NCBI GenBank assembly: GCA_003247575.1
Contig: QJZC01000032.1
Coordinates: 1 to 64,000 of the forward strand
Length of the DNA: 64,000 bases
Origin: Pseudomonadota bacterium
GTDB lineage: Bacteria > Myxococcota_A > UBA9160 > SZUA-336
Direction of reading: 5' to 3'
Position 1 is the first letter of the stretch, and each line of letters opens with the position of its first letter. Under the pieces are notes generated by a model that was given only the letters and a program-made list of their open reading frames with translations, searched no databases and was not told the DNA's origin. Shown piece after piece: positions 40,645-49,331 of the stretch. Both the position numbers and the translations under genes were made by a program.

Positions 40645-43107
40645 TTGAGGTCGGTCGAGAATCCAGCGCTGCCGAGCCGCTTCGAGATCCAGCGCTGCCT
40701 CGGACGCGGCGGTATGGCCGACGTGTGGCTGGCCTATGATTCGCAGACGGCCCGGCCAGTTGCGATCAAGTGCGCGCGAGATGACGCTGGAGCGGCAGCG
40801 CTCCAGCGTGAAGCCGGACTGCTGAGACGGCTTCCGTCTCTCGTGAGCGCGCGCGTGATGGCGGCCTCCGACGGCGATCCGCCCATCTCGGATAGTTGCT
40901 GGTTGGCGCTCGAGTACCTGGAGCGAGGAGACCTGCGGCACATCGGCGATCTTCCGCTCGGCGATCGGGTCGACCTGCTGCTGCAAGTGGCGCACGGTCT
41001 GCGAAACGTACACACCGCGGGATTCGTCCATGGAGATGTGAAAGCTTCGAATGTGCTGCGAGCGCAGGACGGCAGCGCGCGTCTGATCGACTTCGGTGTC
41101 GCCTGCGCGATCGGTCACGGTTCTGGTGAGCGCGTCTGGCGCGGCGGATCCCTCTGTAGTGCCAGTCCTGCCCAGGTGTGGGGCGAGCCGGCGGCGATCG
41201 CCGATGATGTGTACGGCTTCGGGGCCCTGGCGTACGAGCTGCTTGGTGGAACGCCTCCACTCGGACCCGCTCCGACACCTGAAGCGGTGTGCGAGCAGCT
41301 GCCAGAGAGCTTGGTGGCGTTGAACCCGGAGCTGCCCGAGCCCCTCGCGTGGGCGGTCGATCGCATGCTGGCGAAGTCCCCTGAGGAGCGGCCACAGGAC
41401 TTCGCTTCGGTGATCGAGCTCCTCGAACCCTGGGTTGCGAACGGAGCTCTGGCTGCGGGCTCTGATTCCGCTGCACCCCCTGGCGCAGAGGAAGAGCCCA
41501 CGGCGGCGCCGGCCGTGCTCGCCGCCGAGGCGTTCACGCCGACTGTGAGCGCTGTGCGCCCGGTTCCGGTGGCGGCTGCCACACCTGGCCAGAGATCCTC
41601 TTCGCTGCGCAGCCAGCCGAAGGGGCGAGCGGCGTTCGTAGGTCTGCTTCCCGCGATCGTCGGACTGGTCGGGCTCATGTTGGGGGCTGCCGCGCTTCTC
41701 TATGTGGTCGGTGTGGCCGAGGTCGACGAACCACCCAGCGCCGCGGCCGCGCGTAGTGCGCAGTCGCGGGAGCTGCGGGCGAATGGTGCGCGTGCTCGCA
41801 TGGATCCACCGGCCGCGTCCGGGGCCTCTGGTCTGGTGGCATCCGCGCTCCCCGACCCTGTTGCGCTCGATCCGAAGCAGCGGGAGCAGGACCGCGTCGA
41901 AGCACAGGCGGCGCTCGGACGCTGGGCCTCCCTGCGTGCGCCCCTAGAAGAACGGGGCGCTTCCTTCTGGGGGGCACGTGACTGGACGCAGGCTGAGGAG
42001 GCGGGTGCGGAGGGCGATGCATTCTTCCAGGCTGCGGACTACGCGCGCGCGGCCGAGCGCTACCGGGATGCCCAGGCGCGGCTGATCGAGCTCAGACAAC
42101 GCGAGCCCGGGATCTTGTCGCGCGCCCTGGCGTCGGGGGAAGCTGCGCTCGAAGCCGGGGAGCGAGACGAAGCGCTGCGGCAGTTCGAGATCGCCCTCCG
42201 GATCGACCCGGCGGAAGCGCGCGCACGCGTCGGCCGCGAGCGCGCGCTGAAGCTCGACCAGACCTTGGACCGGATCCGTCGCGCGCTCACGGCAGAGCGA
42301 GACGGCGATCTTCGGGCAGCGCGCGAAGGGTTCGAGCAGGCCTTGGCGATGGATGCGGCTGCGGAGCCTGCAAGTCAGGGGCTCGCCCGCGTGACGAAGC
42401 AGCTCGATGACCAGCGCTACGAGCAACTGCTGTCGCAGGGATATGCTGCGCTCGATCGGGGAGAGCTGGATCTCGCACGCCAGAGCTTTCAGCAGGCTCA
42501 GAGCCTTCGGCCGGAGTCGAGCGCGGTGCGAGACGGGCTTGCCCAGCTCCAGGGCGCCGACGAGCTCCGCAGGATCAAGCAGCTTCGGGTGCGCGCCGAG
42601 CAGTCGGAACGCGACGAGCGCTGGCAAGATGCGATCTCCGCGTACGAAGCCGCGTTGGCCGTAGACTCGGGCCTGAGCTTTGCCGCCGAGGGACTCGAGC
42701 GCAGCCGGGGCTTGTTGGATCTCGCACGGCGGATCGAGCAGTTGGTCTCGTCCCCTGGAAGACTCTTGGCTCTCGAGGTGCGCCAGCAGGCGAGTTCTTG
42801 GCTCGCGGAAGTCTCGGCGCTCGAGACTCCGCCGCCCGGACTCCGGGGGCAAGCGGCACGGCTCGAAGAGTTGCTCGCGCTCGCGAGGCGGCCCGTACCG
42901 GTGGTCTTCGAGTCGGACAACCAGACGCGTGTGGTACTGCTGCGGGTCGGGCCACTCGGAACTTTCGAGCGACGTGAGACGCAACTCGAGCCGGGGCGCT
43001 ACACGGTCGTGGGGATTCGCGAGGGCTACCGCGACGTGCGCGAGAGCTTCCTGGTCGTGCCCGGCAAGCCGGTGCGCGTCGCCGTGCGAGCCGAGGAGGC
43101 GATCTGA
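40645..43107 (+). CDS. Membrane Ser/Thr protein kinase with TPR extracytoplasmic half
   Basis: 820 aa from a TTG at 40645 (GAGGGA upstream). The kinase domain is at about 10-270: Gly loop LGRGGMADVW, the Lys in PVAIKC, an alpha-C Glu in LQREAGLL, the catalytic loop HGDVKASN (HGD for HRD), and IDFG. The APE motif is degenerate (SASPAQV). A Pro/Ala linker leads to one transmembrane helix at about 333-355 (LLPAIVGLVGLMLGAAALLY). The remaining 460 residues are charged TPR-like helices ending in a PEGA-like domain (LEPGRYTVVGIREGYRDV). The topology suggests cytoplasmic phosphorylation controlled by periplasmic contacts. The likely partners are the FHA-bearing proteins encoded downstream. Confidence 0.9.
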   Translation: MRSVENPALPSRFEIQRCLGRGGMADVWLAYDSQTARPVAIKCARDDAGAAALQREAGLLRRLPSLVSARVMAASDGDPPISDSCWLALEYLERGDLRHIGDLPLGDRVDLLLQVAHGLRNVHTAGFVHGDVKASNVLRAQDGSARLIDFGVACAIGHGSGERVWRGGSLCSASPAQVWGEPAAIADDVYGFGALAYELLGGTPPLGPAPTPEAVCEQLPESLVALNPELPEPLAWAVDRMLAKSPEERPQDFASVIELLEPWVANGALAAGSDSAAPPGAEEEPTAAPAVLAAEAFTPTVSAVRPVPVAAATPGQRSSSLRSQPKGRAAFVGLLPAIVGLVGLMLGAAALLYVVGVAEVDEPPSAAAARSAQSRELRANGARARMDPPAASGASGLVASALPDPVALDPKQREQDRVEAQAALGRWASLRAPLEERGASFWGARDWTQAEEAGAEGDAFFQAADYARAAERYRDAQARLIELRQREPGILSRALASGEAALEAGERDEALRQFEIALRIDPAEARARVGRERALKLDQTLDRIRRALTAERDGDLRAAREGFEQALAMDAAAEPASQGLARVTKQLDDQRYEQLLSQGYAALDRGELDLARQSFQQAQSLRPESSAVRDGLAQLQGADELRRIKQLRVRAEQSERDERWQDAISAYEAALAVDSGLSFAAEGLERSRGLLDLARRIEQLVSSPGRLLALEVRQQASSWLAEVSALETPPPGLRGQAARLEELLALARRPVPVVFESDNQTRVVLLRVGPLGTFERRETQLEPGRYTVVGIREGYRDVRESFLVVPGKPVRVAVRAEEAI

Positions 43108-45732
43108 TTGGCGACGCCGCGCACGGTCCCAGCCGATACATCGAAGCGCGAGCTCGAGCTGCCCCGCGACTGCCCGCCGCTCACGATCGGGGGTGAGAAC
43201 TCGGATCTCGTCGTAGACGCGCGTGCCTCGGCGTGTGCACGCATCACCAGTGAGGCGGGCGCCTGGCAGATCGAGCCGATGGGATCCGGCCCCCGTATCC
43301 TCGTGAACGAGCGAGCGTTGGCCGCGCGGCGTCCGCTGGCAGTCGGCGATGAGCTACGCATTGGAGCCAGCGTGGTCCACGTGCAGGCCGGCGCAGCTGG
43401 GCTGCGCCTCCGGTTCGAGCTGCCGGAGCAGGCGACGTTGCCGCCCGCGAGCTCGCTGTCGCGTCCCCAGACGAACGCACCTCCCCCCGGGGCAACGGCG
43501 CAGAGCGGTGGCTCGGTGCGGGCTCAGCCGTATGCGCCGGGTCCGCGGGCTCTCGCAGGTCGGCACTCCGACGGAAGTCCGAGCAGCACAGCGAGCGTGT
43601 CGTCGAAGCGCGCCCCTCCGACCTCCGCTACGGGGACCCCTGCCACCGTCGTCTCCGATGTCGTCGTCCCAACCGACTTTCGCCCGTTCCAGCTCGGCGT
43701 GCGGACTGCGCGCGGCGCAGCGCCTTGGAGTGCGCGGCGAGCTGCGGTTTTGGGTGCCGTATCGCTCGGGGCCCTCTCGCTACTCGCTGCAGCGTGGTTC
43801 GCCTTCACGTCGGTGCCTGTGCGAGTGATCGTAGAGCCCGTCCCCGACGCGCTGTCCCTCTCCGGGCGCTGGCCGATCTTGAAGCTGGGCTCGTTCTTTC
43901 TGTTGCAGCCGGGTGAGTACACCGTCGAGGCGGAGCTCGAAGGCTACGAGCTGCGCGGTCAGTCGCTCACGGTCGAGCGTGGAGACCGCCAGCGATTTGC
44001 CTTCGCGATGACCCGCCGTCCGGGGCGGGTGAGCGTCCTGGCAGAGCCGGAGGGAGCGAGCATCTTCATCGACGGGGAGCGGGTCGGCGAGGCGCCACTG
44101 ATCGACTTCGAGCTGGCCTCGGGCACGCACCAGCTGCGCCTCGAAGCTGCGCGCTACCTGGACCTCGAGCAGCCGATCGAGATCCAGGGGGGCGATCGTG
44201 TAGAGCGTCTAGAGCTCGAGTTGATCCCGAACTGGGCCGAGGTGTCGATCCGTACCTCGCCGAGCGGCGCGGAGCTCTCGATCGACGGGAACCCGGTGGG
44301 CGAGAGCCCTCGGAGCCTGGCTCTCGAAGCGGGAGCCCATACCCTGCGGGCGTCGCTCGCTGGCTACAAGACGCACGAGCGCGAGCTGATCGTGGTGGCG
44401 CGCCAGCCTCAGATCGTGCCCGAGATCGTTTTGGCGCAGCGCGACGGCCGCTTGCGCGTAGTGAGCGAGCCCGCGGGTGCCTCCCTGACGATCGATGGAA
44501 CCTATCGCGGGAAGACTCCCGTCGAGGTCGAGGTCGAGCCCGGTCGCGAGCATCGGCTGCGGCTGTCGAAGGTGGGCTACCGATCCGTCGCGCGGGAGCT
44601 GGACGTGGCCTCGGCGGCGAGCGAGGAGATCTCGATTCGGCTCACCGCCGAACTCGGTCGGATCGATCTGCGCGCGACTCCCGCCGACGCGGAAGTGTTC
44701 GTCGACGGCCGGTCGCGCGGAATCGCTCCCGATCGCATAGAGCTTTCAGCGGAGCCGCACGAGATCGAGCTGCGGAAGGAGGGATTCGAGGCCGTGAGTG
44801 TGCGCGTGACTCCGCGCGCCGGGCTCACGAAGCGGGTCGAGCTCACCATGCAACCCGAGCCGCCGAAGTCGGTCGGCCCTGCGCAAGAGCGTCCGCAGCG
44901 GCTCGCCGACAAGCTGCGGACGAGCCTCGATCAGGAGCTGGTCCTGTTCCGCTCGCCCGGACCCTTCGAGATGGGTTCCGGCCGCCGTGAGCAGGGCCGG
45001 CGTTCGAACGAGACGCAGCGGCCCGTGGTGCTCGAACGCAGCTTCTATCTCGGAACGCGCGAGGTCACCAACCGCGAGTTTCGCAGCTTCGCCCCGACAC
45101 ACGACTCCGGGGAGTTCCAGGGTGTCTCCCTCAACGAGGATTCCCAGCCGGCGGTGCGCGTTTCGTGGGAGCAGGCGGTGCAGTTTTGCAACTGGCTGAG
45201 CGCGCAGGAATCGCTTCCGCCCGCGTACGAGCAGCGGGCTTCGGGGTGGGTGCTCGTGCAGCCGGTGACCACCGGCTACCGGCTGCCGACCGAGGCGGAG
45301 TGGGCTTTCGCGGCGCGCAATGCCGGCTATCCCGCACAACAGCGCTACCCATGGGGGAACGCGTTGCCTGTCGCGTCCAAGTCAGGGAATTATGCAGACA
45401 AGAGTGCGGACAGCCTGGTTGCCAACGTGCTGCGCAGTTACGACGATGGCTATGCGGGTACCGCTCCCGTGGGGAGCTTCCCGCCGAGCCCGGCGGGTCT
45501 GTACGACGTCGGGGGCAACGTCGCCGAGTGGGTGTCGGACTTCTACGCCATCCGGCCGCCGCGCGAACAGACCGACCCGAAGGGGCCGAGTACAGGCACC
45601 GCCCGTCTGATCCGTGGGTCGAGCTGGAAACACGCGAGCCTTACACAGCTGCGGCTGGCATACAGAGATTATGGGCAGGAAGGTCGTGAAGATGTCGGAT
45701 TCCGAATCGCGCGCTATGCCACCGAGCAGTAG
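43108..45732 (+). CDS. FHA-like/TM/PEGA-repeat/FGE-sulfatase-like protein
   Basis: 874 aa. The TTG start immediately follows the kinase stop, with GAGGAGG eight bases upstream. Residues about 20-105 resemble an FHA domain (LTIGGENSDLVV, ILVNERALAARRPLAVGDEL). After a Pro/Ser linker there is one transmembrane helix at about 212-233. About five PEGA-type units follow (for example EPEGASIFIDGERVGEAPL and SPSGAELSIDGNPVG), then a C-terminal FGE-sulfatase fold from about 610 (REVTNREFRSF, YRLPTEAEWAFAARN, YDVGGNVAEWVSDFY, GFRIARY). Both copper-binding Cys of true formylglycine-generating enzymes are missing (RGSSWKHASLTQLRLAYRDY), so it is probably a binding domain, as in TagR. It overlaps the next gene by 41 bases. 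Confidence 0.9.
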   Translation: MATPRTVPADTSKRELELPRDCPPLTIGGENSDLVVDARASACARITSEAGAWQIEPMGSGPRILVNERALAARRPLAVGDELRIGASVVHVQAGAAGLRLRFELPEQATLPPASSLSRPQTNAPPPGATAQSGGSVRAQPYAPGPRALAGRHSDGSPSSTASVSSKRAPPTSATGTPATVVSDVVVPTDFRPFQLGVRTARGAAPWSARRAAVLGAVSLGALSLLAAAWFAFTSVPVRVIVEPVPDALSLSGRWPILKLGSFFLLQPGEYTVEAELEGYELRGQSLTVERGDRQRFAFAMTRRPGRVSVLAEPEGASIFIDGERVGEAPLIDFELASGTHQLRLEAARYLDLEQPIEIQGGDRVERLELELIPNWAEVSIRTSPSGAELSIDGNPVGESPRSLALEAGAHTLRASLAGYKTHERELIVVARQPQIVPEIVLAQRDGRLRVVSEPAGASLTIDGTYRGKTPVEVEVEPGREHRLRLSKVGYRSVARELDVASAASEEISIRLTAELGRIDLRATPADAEVFVDGRSRGIAPDRIELSAEPHEIELRKEGFEAVSVRVTPRAGLTKRVELTMQPEPPKSVGPAQERPQRLADKLRTSLDQELVLFRSPGPFEMGSGRREQGRRSNETQRPVVLERSFYLGTREVTNREFRSFAPTHDSGEFQGVSLNEDSQPAVRVSWEQAVQFCNWLSAQESLPPAYEQRASGWVLVQPVTTGYRLPTEAEWAFAARNAGYPAQQRYPWGNALPVASKSGNYADKSADSLVANVLRSYDDGYAGTAPVGSFPPSPAGLYDVGGNVAEWVSDFYAIRPPREQTDPKGPSTGTARLIRGSSWKHASLTQLRLAYRDYGQEGREDVGFRIARYATEQ

Positions 45733-46045
45733 AACGTGCTGGACGCGCGCGCTGGTGCGCGGCTGGGACGCGGTTCTGCGCGTCAGTCTAGTCGCTACCA
45801 TCGGGTGGACGTTGGGGACCGGTTACGTGCGTGCGCAGCTTCCGGGGCCGAGCGAGGATCGGGCAGCGGTGCCCTCCGACGAGGGGTCTGCGGGGGCTTC
45901 CGACCCTCGAGCCGTGAGGGAGGCGACTGAGGCGACGGATGCGCCTGCGGAAGCGAAGCCGCGTGCGACGGAGTCCGAGGATCGATTCGAGCCCTCGGAA
46001 GAGGTCGCGCCCCAGAACGACATTCCATTCCCGGTGGACATTTGA
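45692..46045 (+). CDS. Small secreted or membrane-anchored acidic protein
   Basis: 117 aa from the ATG at 45692, inside the end of the previous gene, with AGGAAGG just upstream. A hydrophobic segment (DAVLRVSLVATIGWTLGTGY) ends near VRAQ, a plausible signal peptidase site. The rest is an acidic, Ala/Glu/Pro-rich tail ending NDIPFPVDI. No family is recognised. The next gene, for the channel subunit, starts 21 bases later. It may be a small accessory subunit of the envelope complex. Confidence 0.65.
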   Translation: MSDSESRAMPPSSRTCWTRALVRGWDAVLRVSLVATIGWTLGTGYVRAQLPGPSEDRAAVPSDEGSAGASDPRAVREATEATDAPAEAKPRATESEDRFEPSEEVAPQNDIPFPVDI

Positions 46046-46066
46046 GCCGATTGCGAGGGAAGTTTC

Positions 46067-46861
46067 GTGCTGAAGAGGTTACCCACCGAGTTCATCTTTC
46101 AGGTCTTCGCGTTGCTGGTGGCGGTCGTGCTGGTGCATACCGCCTACGTCGCGTTGGTGCGACCTCAAGCCGCCAGCACGCTCGAGGCGCAAGCGCTCCG
46201 GATCGAGCAGGACGCCGGCTATGTTCCCGAGCAGACGATCGCCGTGGTGATCAAGGACTACGAGCAGGAGGCCTGCTTCATACTGCTGCTCTGGGCTCTC
46301 GCAATCATGGGCTACAAGGCGATGGAGCTCGTGCGCGAGCGGGGTGTTCTCGAGTCCGAGCTGATCCCGCTCGGTGATGGCATCAAGATCCTACCCGAAG
46401 ATACGCGTGAGTACGCGCGTCAGCTCCAGGCGTTTCCTGAAGAGGTGCGCCAGTGCCTGTTGCCCCGGGTTCTGCTGGCCGGGTTGCAACGCTTCGAGTC
46501 GACGCGGAACGTCCAGGACGTGTCGGCGCTCGCAGAGAATCTGTGCAATGGCGAGGGTGATCGACTCGAGTCCGAGCTGTCGATGATTCGCTACATCGCG
46601 TGGGCGATCCCTTCGCTCGGGTTCATCGGGACGGTGCGCGGAATCGGCAGCGCACTCGGCCAAGCGCACCAAGCCATGAGTGGTGACATCAGCAACGTGA
46701 CACAGAGCCTGGGCGTGGCGTTCAACTCCACCTTCGTCGCTCTGGTCCTGAGCATCGTGCTCATGTTCCTGATCCATCAGCTCCAGGCCTCGCAGGAACG
46801 TCTCGTGCGCGAGACGCGCAATCAGCTCGATCAGCGCTGGATTCATCACTTCAGAGTTTAG
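46067..46861 (+). CDS. MotA/TolQ/ExbB-type proton channel protein
   Basis: 264 aa from the GTG at 46067 (GAGGGA upstream). Transmembrane segments are visible at about 9-30, 67-88, 170-195 and 215-238. The third and fourth carry the family core, IPSLGFIGTVRGIGSAL, with the conserved Pro and Gly, and LGVAFNSTFVALVLSIVLMF, with the conserved Thr. Such proteins form the pentameric ring around a B-subunit pair (MotB, ExbD, TolR) and turn proton flow into mechanical work. No classical ExbD/TolR/MotB gene is nearby. The two VWA proteins at 48246-50368 have suitable transmembrane segments and are candidate partners. Confidence 0.88.
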   Translation: MLKRLPTEFIFQVFALLVAVVLVHTAYVALVRPQAASTLEAQALRIEQDAGYVPEQTIAVVIKDYEQEACFILLLWALAIMGYKAMELVRERGVLESELIPLGDGIKILPEDTREYARQLQAFPEEVRQCLLPRVLLAGLQRFESTRNVQDVSALAENLCNGEGDRLESELSMIRYIAWAIPSLGFIGTVRGIGSALGQAHQAMSGDISNVTQSLGVAFNSTFVALVLSIVLMFLIHQLQASQERLVRETRNQLDQRWIHHFRV

Positions 46862-46872
46862 AGAGGCTCGAT

Positions 46873-48249
46873 GTGTCGAAATGGGTGATCGAAATCAACG
46901 ATGCCGCCCTCGAGCTCTCTGGTGAGGAAGGCGTCGTGGCCGTAGAGCCCGGCTTCGCGTTGATCGAAGGAGATTCGATCCAGACGGGGAGCGCGGCCCG
47001 CGCACGTGCGCGCTTGTTGCCGCGACAGATCTACAGCGACTTCTGGTCGAACCTGGGTACCGGGCCGATCTCGGACCCGCGCGGCCAGGGGAGGAGCGCT
47101 GCGGACTTGGCGTACGTTCAGCTCTCCGATCTCTGGAGCCGCGTTGGTGCCCCTGGGGACGACGTCGCGCTCGCGGTTCCTGGGGATCTCGATCCAGAAC
47201 GCCTGGGTCTCCTGCTCGGCATCGCTAGGGCTGCAGAGATCCCGGTGCGCGCGATCATGCGGGTGTCCCTGCTCTGTGCAGCGGGCCCGCGCTCGGGGAT
47301 GCGGCTGCTGCACCTCGATGCCGGCTTGCACCGCAGCGTGTCGGTCGAGATTGCGCAGACCGGAGGAGCCTCCGAGGCGGCTCTCCGTCGCTGCGCCCTC
47401 GGCCTCGAGACGTTGCACCAGACATGGCTCAAGTACGTGACGGCGCGCTTCATCGAGACGACGCGCTTCGATCCGAGCCATACGGCGCGGAGCGAGCAGG
47501 CGCTCTACGATCAGCTTCCGCACTGGGTCGCAGCGCTCTGCGACGAGGCGGCGATCAAGGTCGTGCTCGATACCAGCGGCTCGCCGGTCGAACTCGAGCT
47601 GTCGCGCGGCGAGCTCGTAGCCGCGGCCGCGAGTTACTACGCCGAGCTTCGCGACCTGATCGATCCCACGCGAGAGGGCGGCGAGCCCGTGGGGGTCTTC
47701 GTCAGTCCACGCCTTGCGCAGCTTCCGGGACTCTGCCCGGCACTTCTCGAGCTCGAGGGCGTAGAGGTGATTCCGGTGGCTGCGTCGCGAGTGGCGCTAG
47801 CGGCGTTCGAGCGGCTCGAGGAGCTCGAGCCGACGCAGCTCCAGACGAGGGCCGACGACGTGCGGCTGCTGACCTGCCTGTCCTGGCCAGAGGCCGCTGC
47901 TGTGCCGACACAGCCGGCCCGGCCCGTGCCCGCGCGTGAGCTGCCCACGCACATCGTGCTCGCTGGCTTGGCGCACCCCATCCCCGCCGCTGGGCTCGTG
48001 CTCGGCAGCGAGCCCCCTCTGGGGGAAGCGGGCTTGCGCGTGACGGCCGGCGCCGGAATCTCGCGCAGCCATTGTGCACTCACCCTCGCAGGCGAGCAGC
48101 TGCTCCTGCGGGATCTGAGCCGCTACGGCACGTTCGTGAACGATCAGCCCATCGAGGGCGAGACGCAGTTGCGAGCGGGAGATCGGATCCGGATCGGTAC
48201 GCCGGGGATCGAGTTGCTCGCTGTCGCGATCGCAGGGCCCTGCACATGA
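46873..48249 (+). CDS. Hsp70/actin-fold-like protein with C-terminal FHA domain
   Basis: 458 aa from the GTG at 46873 (GAGAGG upstream). Residues about 1-200 follow the order of an Hsp70-type ATPase domain: VALAVPGDLDPERLGLLLGI, then PVRAIMRVSLLCAAG and MRLLHLDAGLHRSVSVE, where Hsp70 has ITVPA..., NEPTAAA and DLGGGT. The phosphate loops are degenerate, so ATP hydrolysis is doubtful. Residues about 365-455 are a clear FHA domain (GLVLGSEPP, ISRSHCAL, LRDLSRYGTFVNDQPI) that should bind phosphothreonine. No signal peptide or membrane segment is seen, so it is cytoplasmic. It probably reads phosphorylation by the kinase at 40645 and docks on the channel/VWA complex. The stop overlaps the next start (ATGA). 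Confidence 0.8.
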   Translation: MSKWVIEINDAALELSGEEGVVAVEPGFALIEGDSIQTGSAARARARLLPRQIYSDFWSNLGTGPISDPRGQGRSAADLAYVQLSDLWSRVGAPGDDVALAVPGDLDPERLGLLLGIARAAEIPVRAIMRVSLLCAAGPRSGMRLLHLDAGLHRSVSVEIAQTGGASEAALRRCALGLETLHQTWLKYVTARFIETTRFDPSHTARSEQALYDQLPHWVAALCDEAAIKVVLDTSGSPVELELSRGELVAAAASYYAELRDLIDPTREGGEPVGVFVSPRLAQLPGLCPALLELEGVEVIPVAASRVALAAFERLEELEPTQLQTRADDVRLLTCLSWPEAAAVPTQPARPVPARELPTHIVLAGLAHPIPAAGLVLGSEPPLGEAGLRVTAGAGISRSHCALTLAGEQLLLRDLSRYGTFVNDQPIEGETQLRAGDRIRIGTPGIELLAVAIAGPCT

Positions 48250-49331
48250 GGCGGCGGCCGATCAACGTGTTGAGTCTGTCGTTTCTCGACGTCATGAGCT
48301 GTGGCTTCGGTGCCGCGGTCCTGTTCTTCGTCATCATCACGGCGATCTCGGATCAGTCGCCGGCGGCTGCCATGACCTCGACAGGCGACCCCGAGCTGCG
48401 TGCAGAGCGCATGCGCGCGGTGCGCGACTTGGCTCGGGTGCAGTTCGAGCTCGAAGAAGCCGAGCGCGAGCAGTCGGCGGCGGCTGCGGACTCGCAGCGA
48501 CTGGTCTCCGCCATCGAGGCTCAGAGCAAGCGCCTGTCGATTCTCGAAGACGATACACTCGCGCAGCAGGAGCGGATCGAGAAGCTCAAGGCGGACCTCG
48601 AGGCGCGCGAGAAACAGAACGAACGCCTGTCTGCAGCGAGTGTTACGCCGGATCGCGATGCAGCTTCGCTGACCCGTTTCGCGGGCGATGGCCGCCGGCA
48701 GTACCTGACCTCGCTCAAGCTCGACGGGCGCCGGCTGCTGATCCTGGTCGATACCTCCGCGAGCATGCTCGATCAGACGATCGTGAACGTGCTGCGGCGT
48801 CGAAACATGGAGCGCTCGCGGCAGCTCCAGGCGCCCAAGTGGAAGCGTGCTGTGGCGACGGTTGCCTGGCTGGCAGCGAACATCGAGCCAGGTACGCAGT
48901 TTCAGATCTACAGCTTCGACACCGAGGCGAGGCCCGTTCTCGAGGACACAGCCGGCAACTGGATCGAGGCTGGAGACGGGACGGATCTGCAGCGAGCCGT
49001 CGACGCACTGCGAGCCACGGTGCCCTCGGGTGGGACGAACTTTCATGCAGCGTTCGACGTCGCGAAGCAGCTGAATCCGAAGCCGGACAACATCTTCTTC
49101 CTGGTCGATGGTCTGCCGACGCGCGGGCGCGGGGCTCCCACGGCATCGACCGTGAGTGCGAAGCAGCGCCTCGATCACTTCCGGAACGCAGTCGGCGGAC
49201 TGGGACAGAGCGCGCCGTTCAATGTGATCCTCTTCCCGATGGAAGGGGATCCGCTGGCAGCCGGTGCCCTCTGGGAGCTCGCGCAGGTGACCGGCGGCTC
49301 GTTCATGGCCCCTTCGAAGGATTGGCCCTGA
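48246..49331 (+). CDS. VWA-domain protein with ExbD/TolR-like transmembrane anchor, subunit 1
   Basis: 361 aa from the ATG at 48246, overlapping the previous stop. The N-terminus (RRRPINVLSLSFLDVM, then GFGAAVLFFVIITAI) is a single transmembrane helix with an Asp near its cytoplasmic end. The context (INV...FxDVM) resembles the ion-carrying helix of ExbD/TolR. A coiled coil (about 45-125) follows. A von Willebrand A domain comes next, with MIDAS residues in LILVDTSASM, the Thr in PSGGTNFHAAF and the Asp in FFLVDGLPT. It should face the periplasm. It appears to be a stator-like subunit whose peptidoglycan-binding domain is replaced by a metal-dependent VWA domain. Confidence 0.85.
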   Translation: MRRRPINVLSLSFLDVMSCGFGAAVLFFVIITAISDQSPAAAMTSTGDPELRAERMRAVRDLARVQFELEEAEREQSAAAADSQRLVSAIEAQSKRLSILEDDTLAQQERIEKLKADLEAREKQNERLSAASVTPDRDAASLTRFAGDGRRQYLTSLKLDGRRLLILVDTSASMLDQTIVNVLRRRNMERSRQLQAPKWKRAVATVAWLAANIEPGTQFQIYSFDTEARPVLEDTAGNWIEAGDGTDLQRAVDALRATVPSGGTNFHAAFDVAKQLNPKPDNIFFLVDGLPTRGRGAPTASTVSAKQRLDHFRNAVGGLGQSAPFNVILFPMEGDPLAAGALWELAQVTGGSFMAPSKDWP

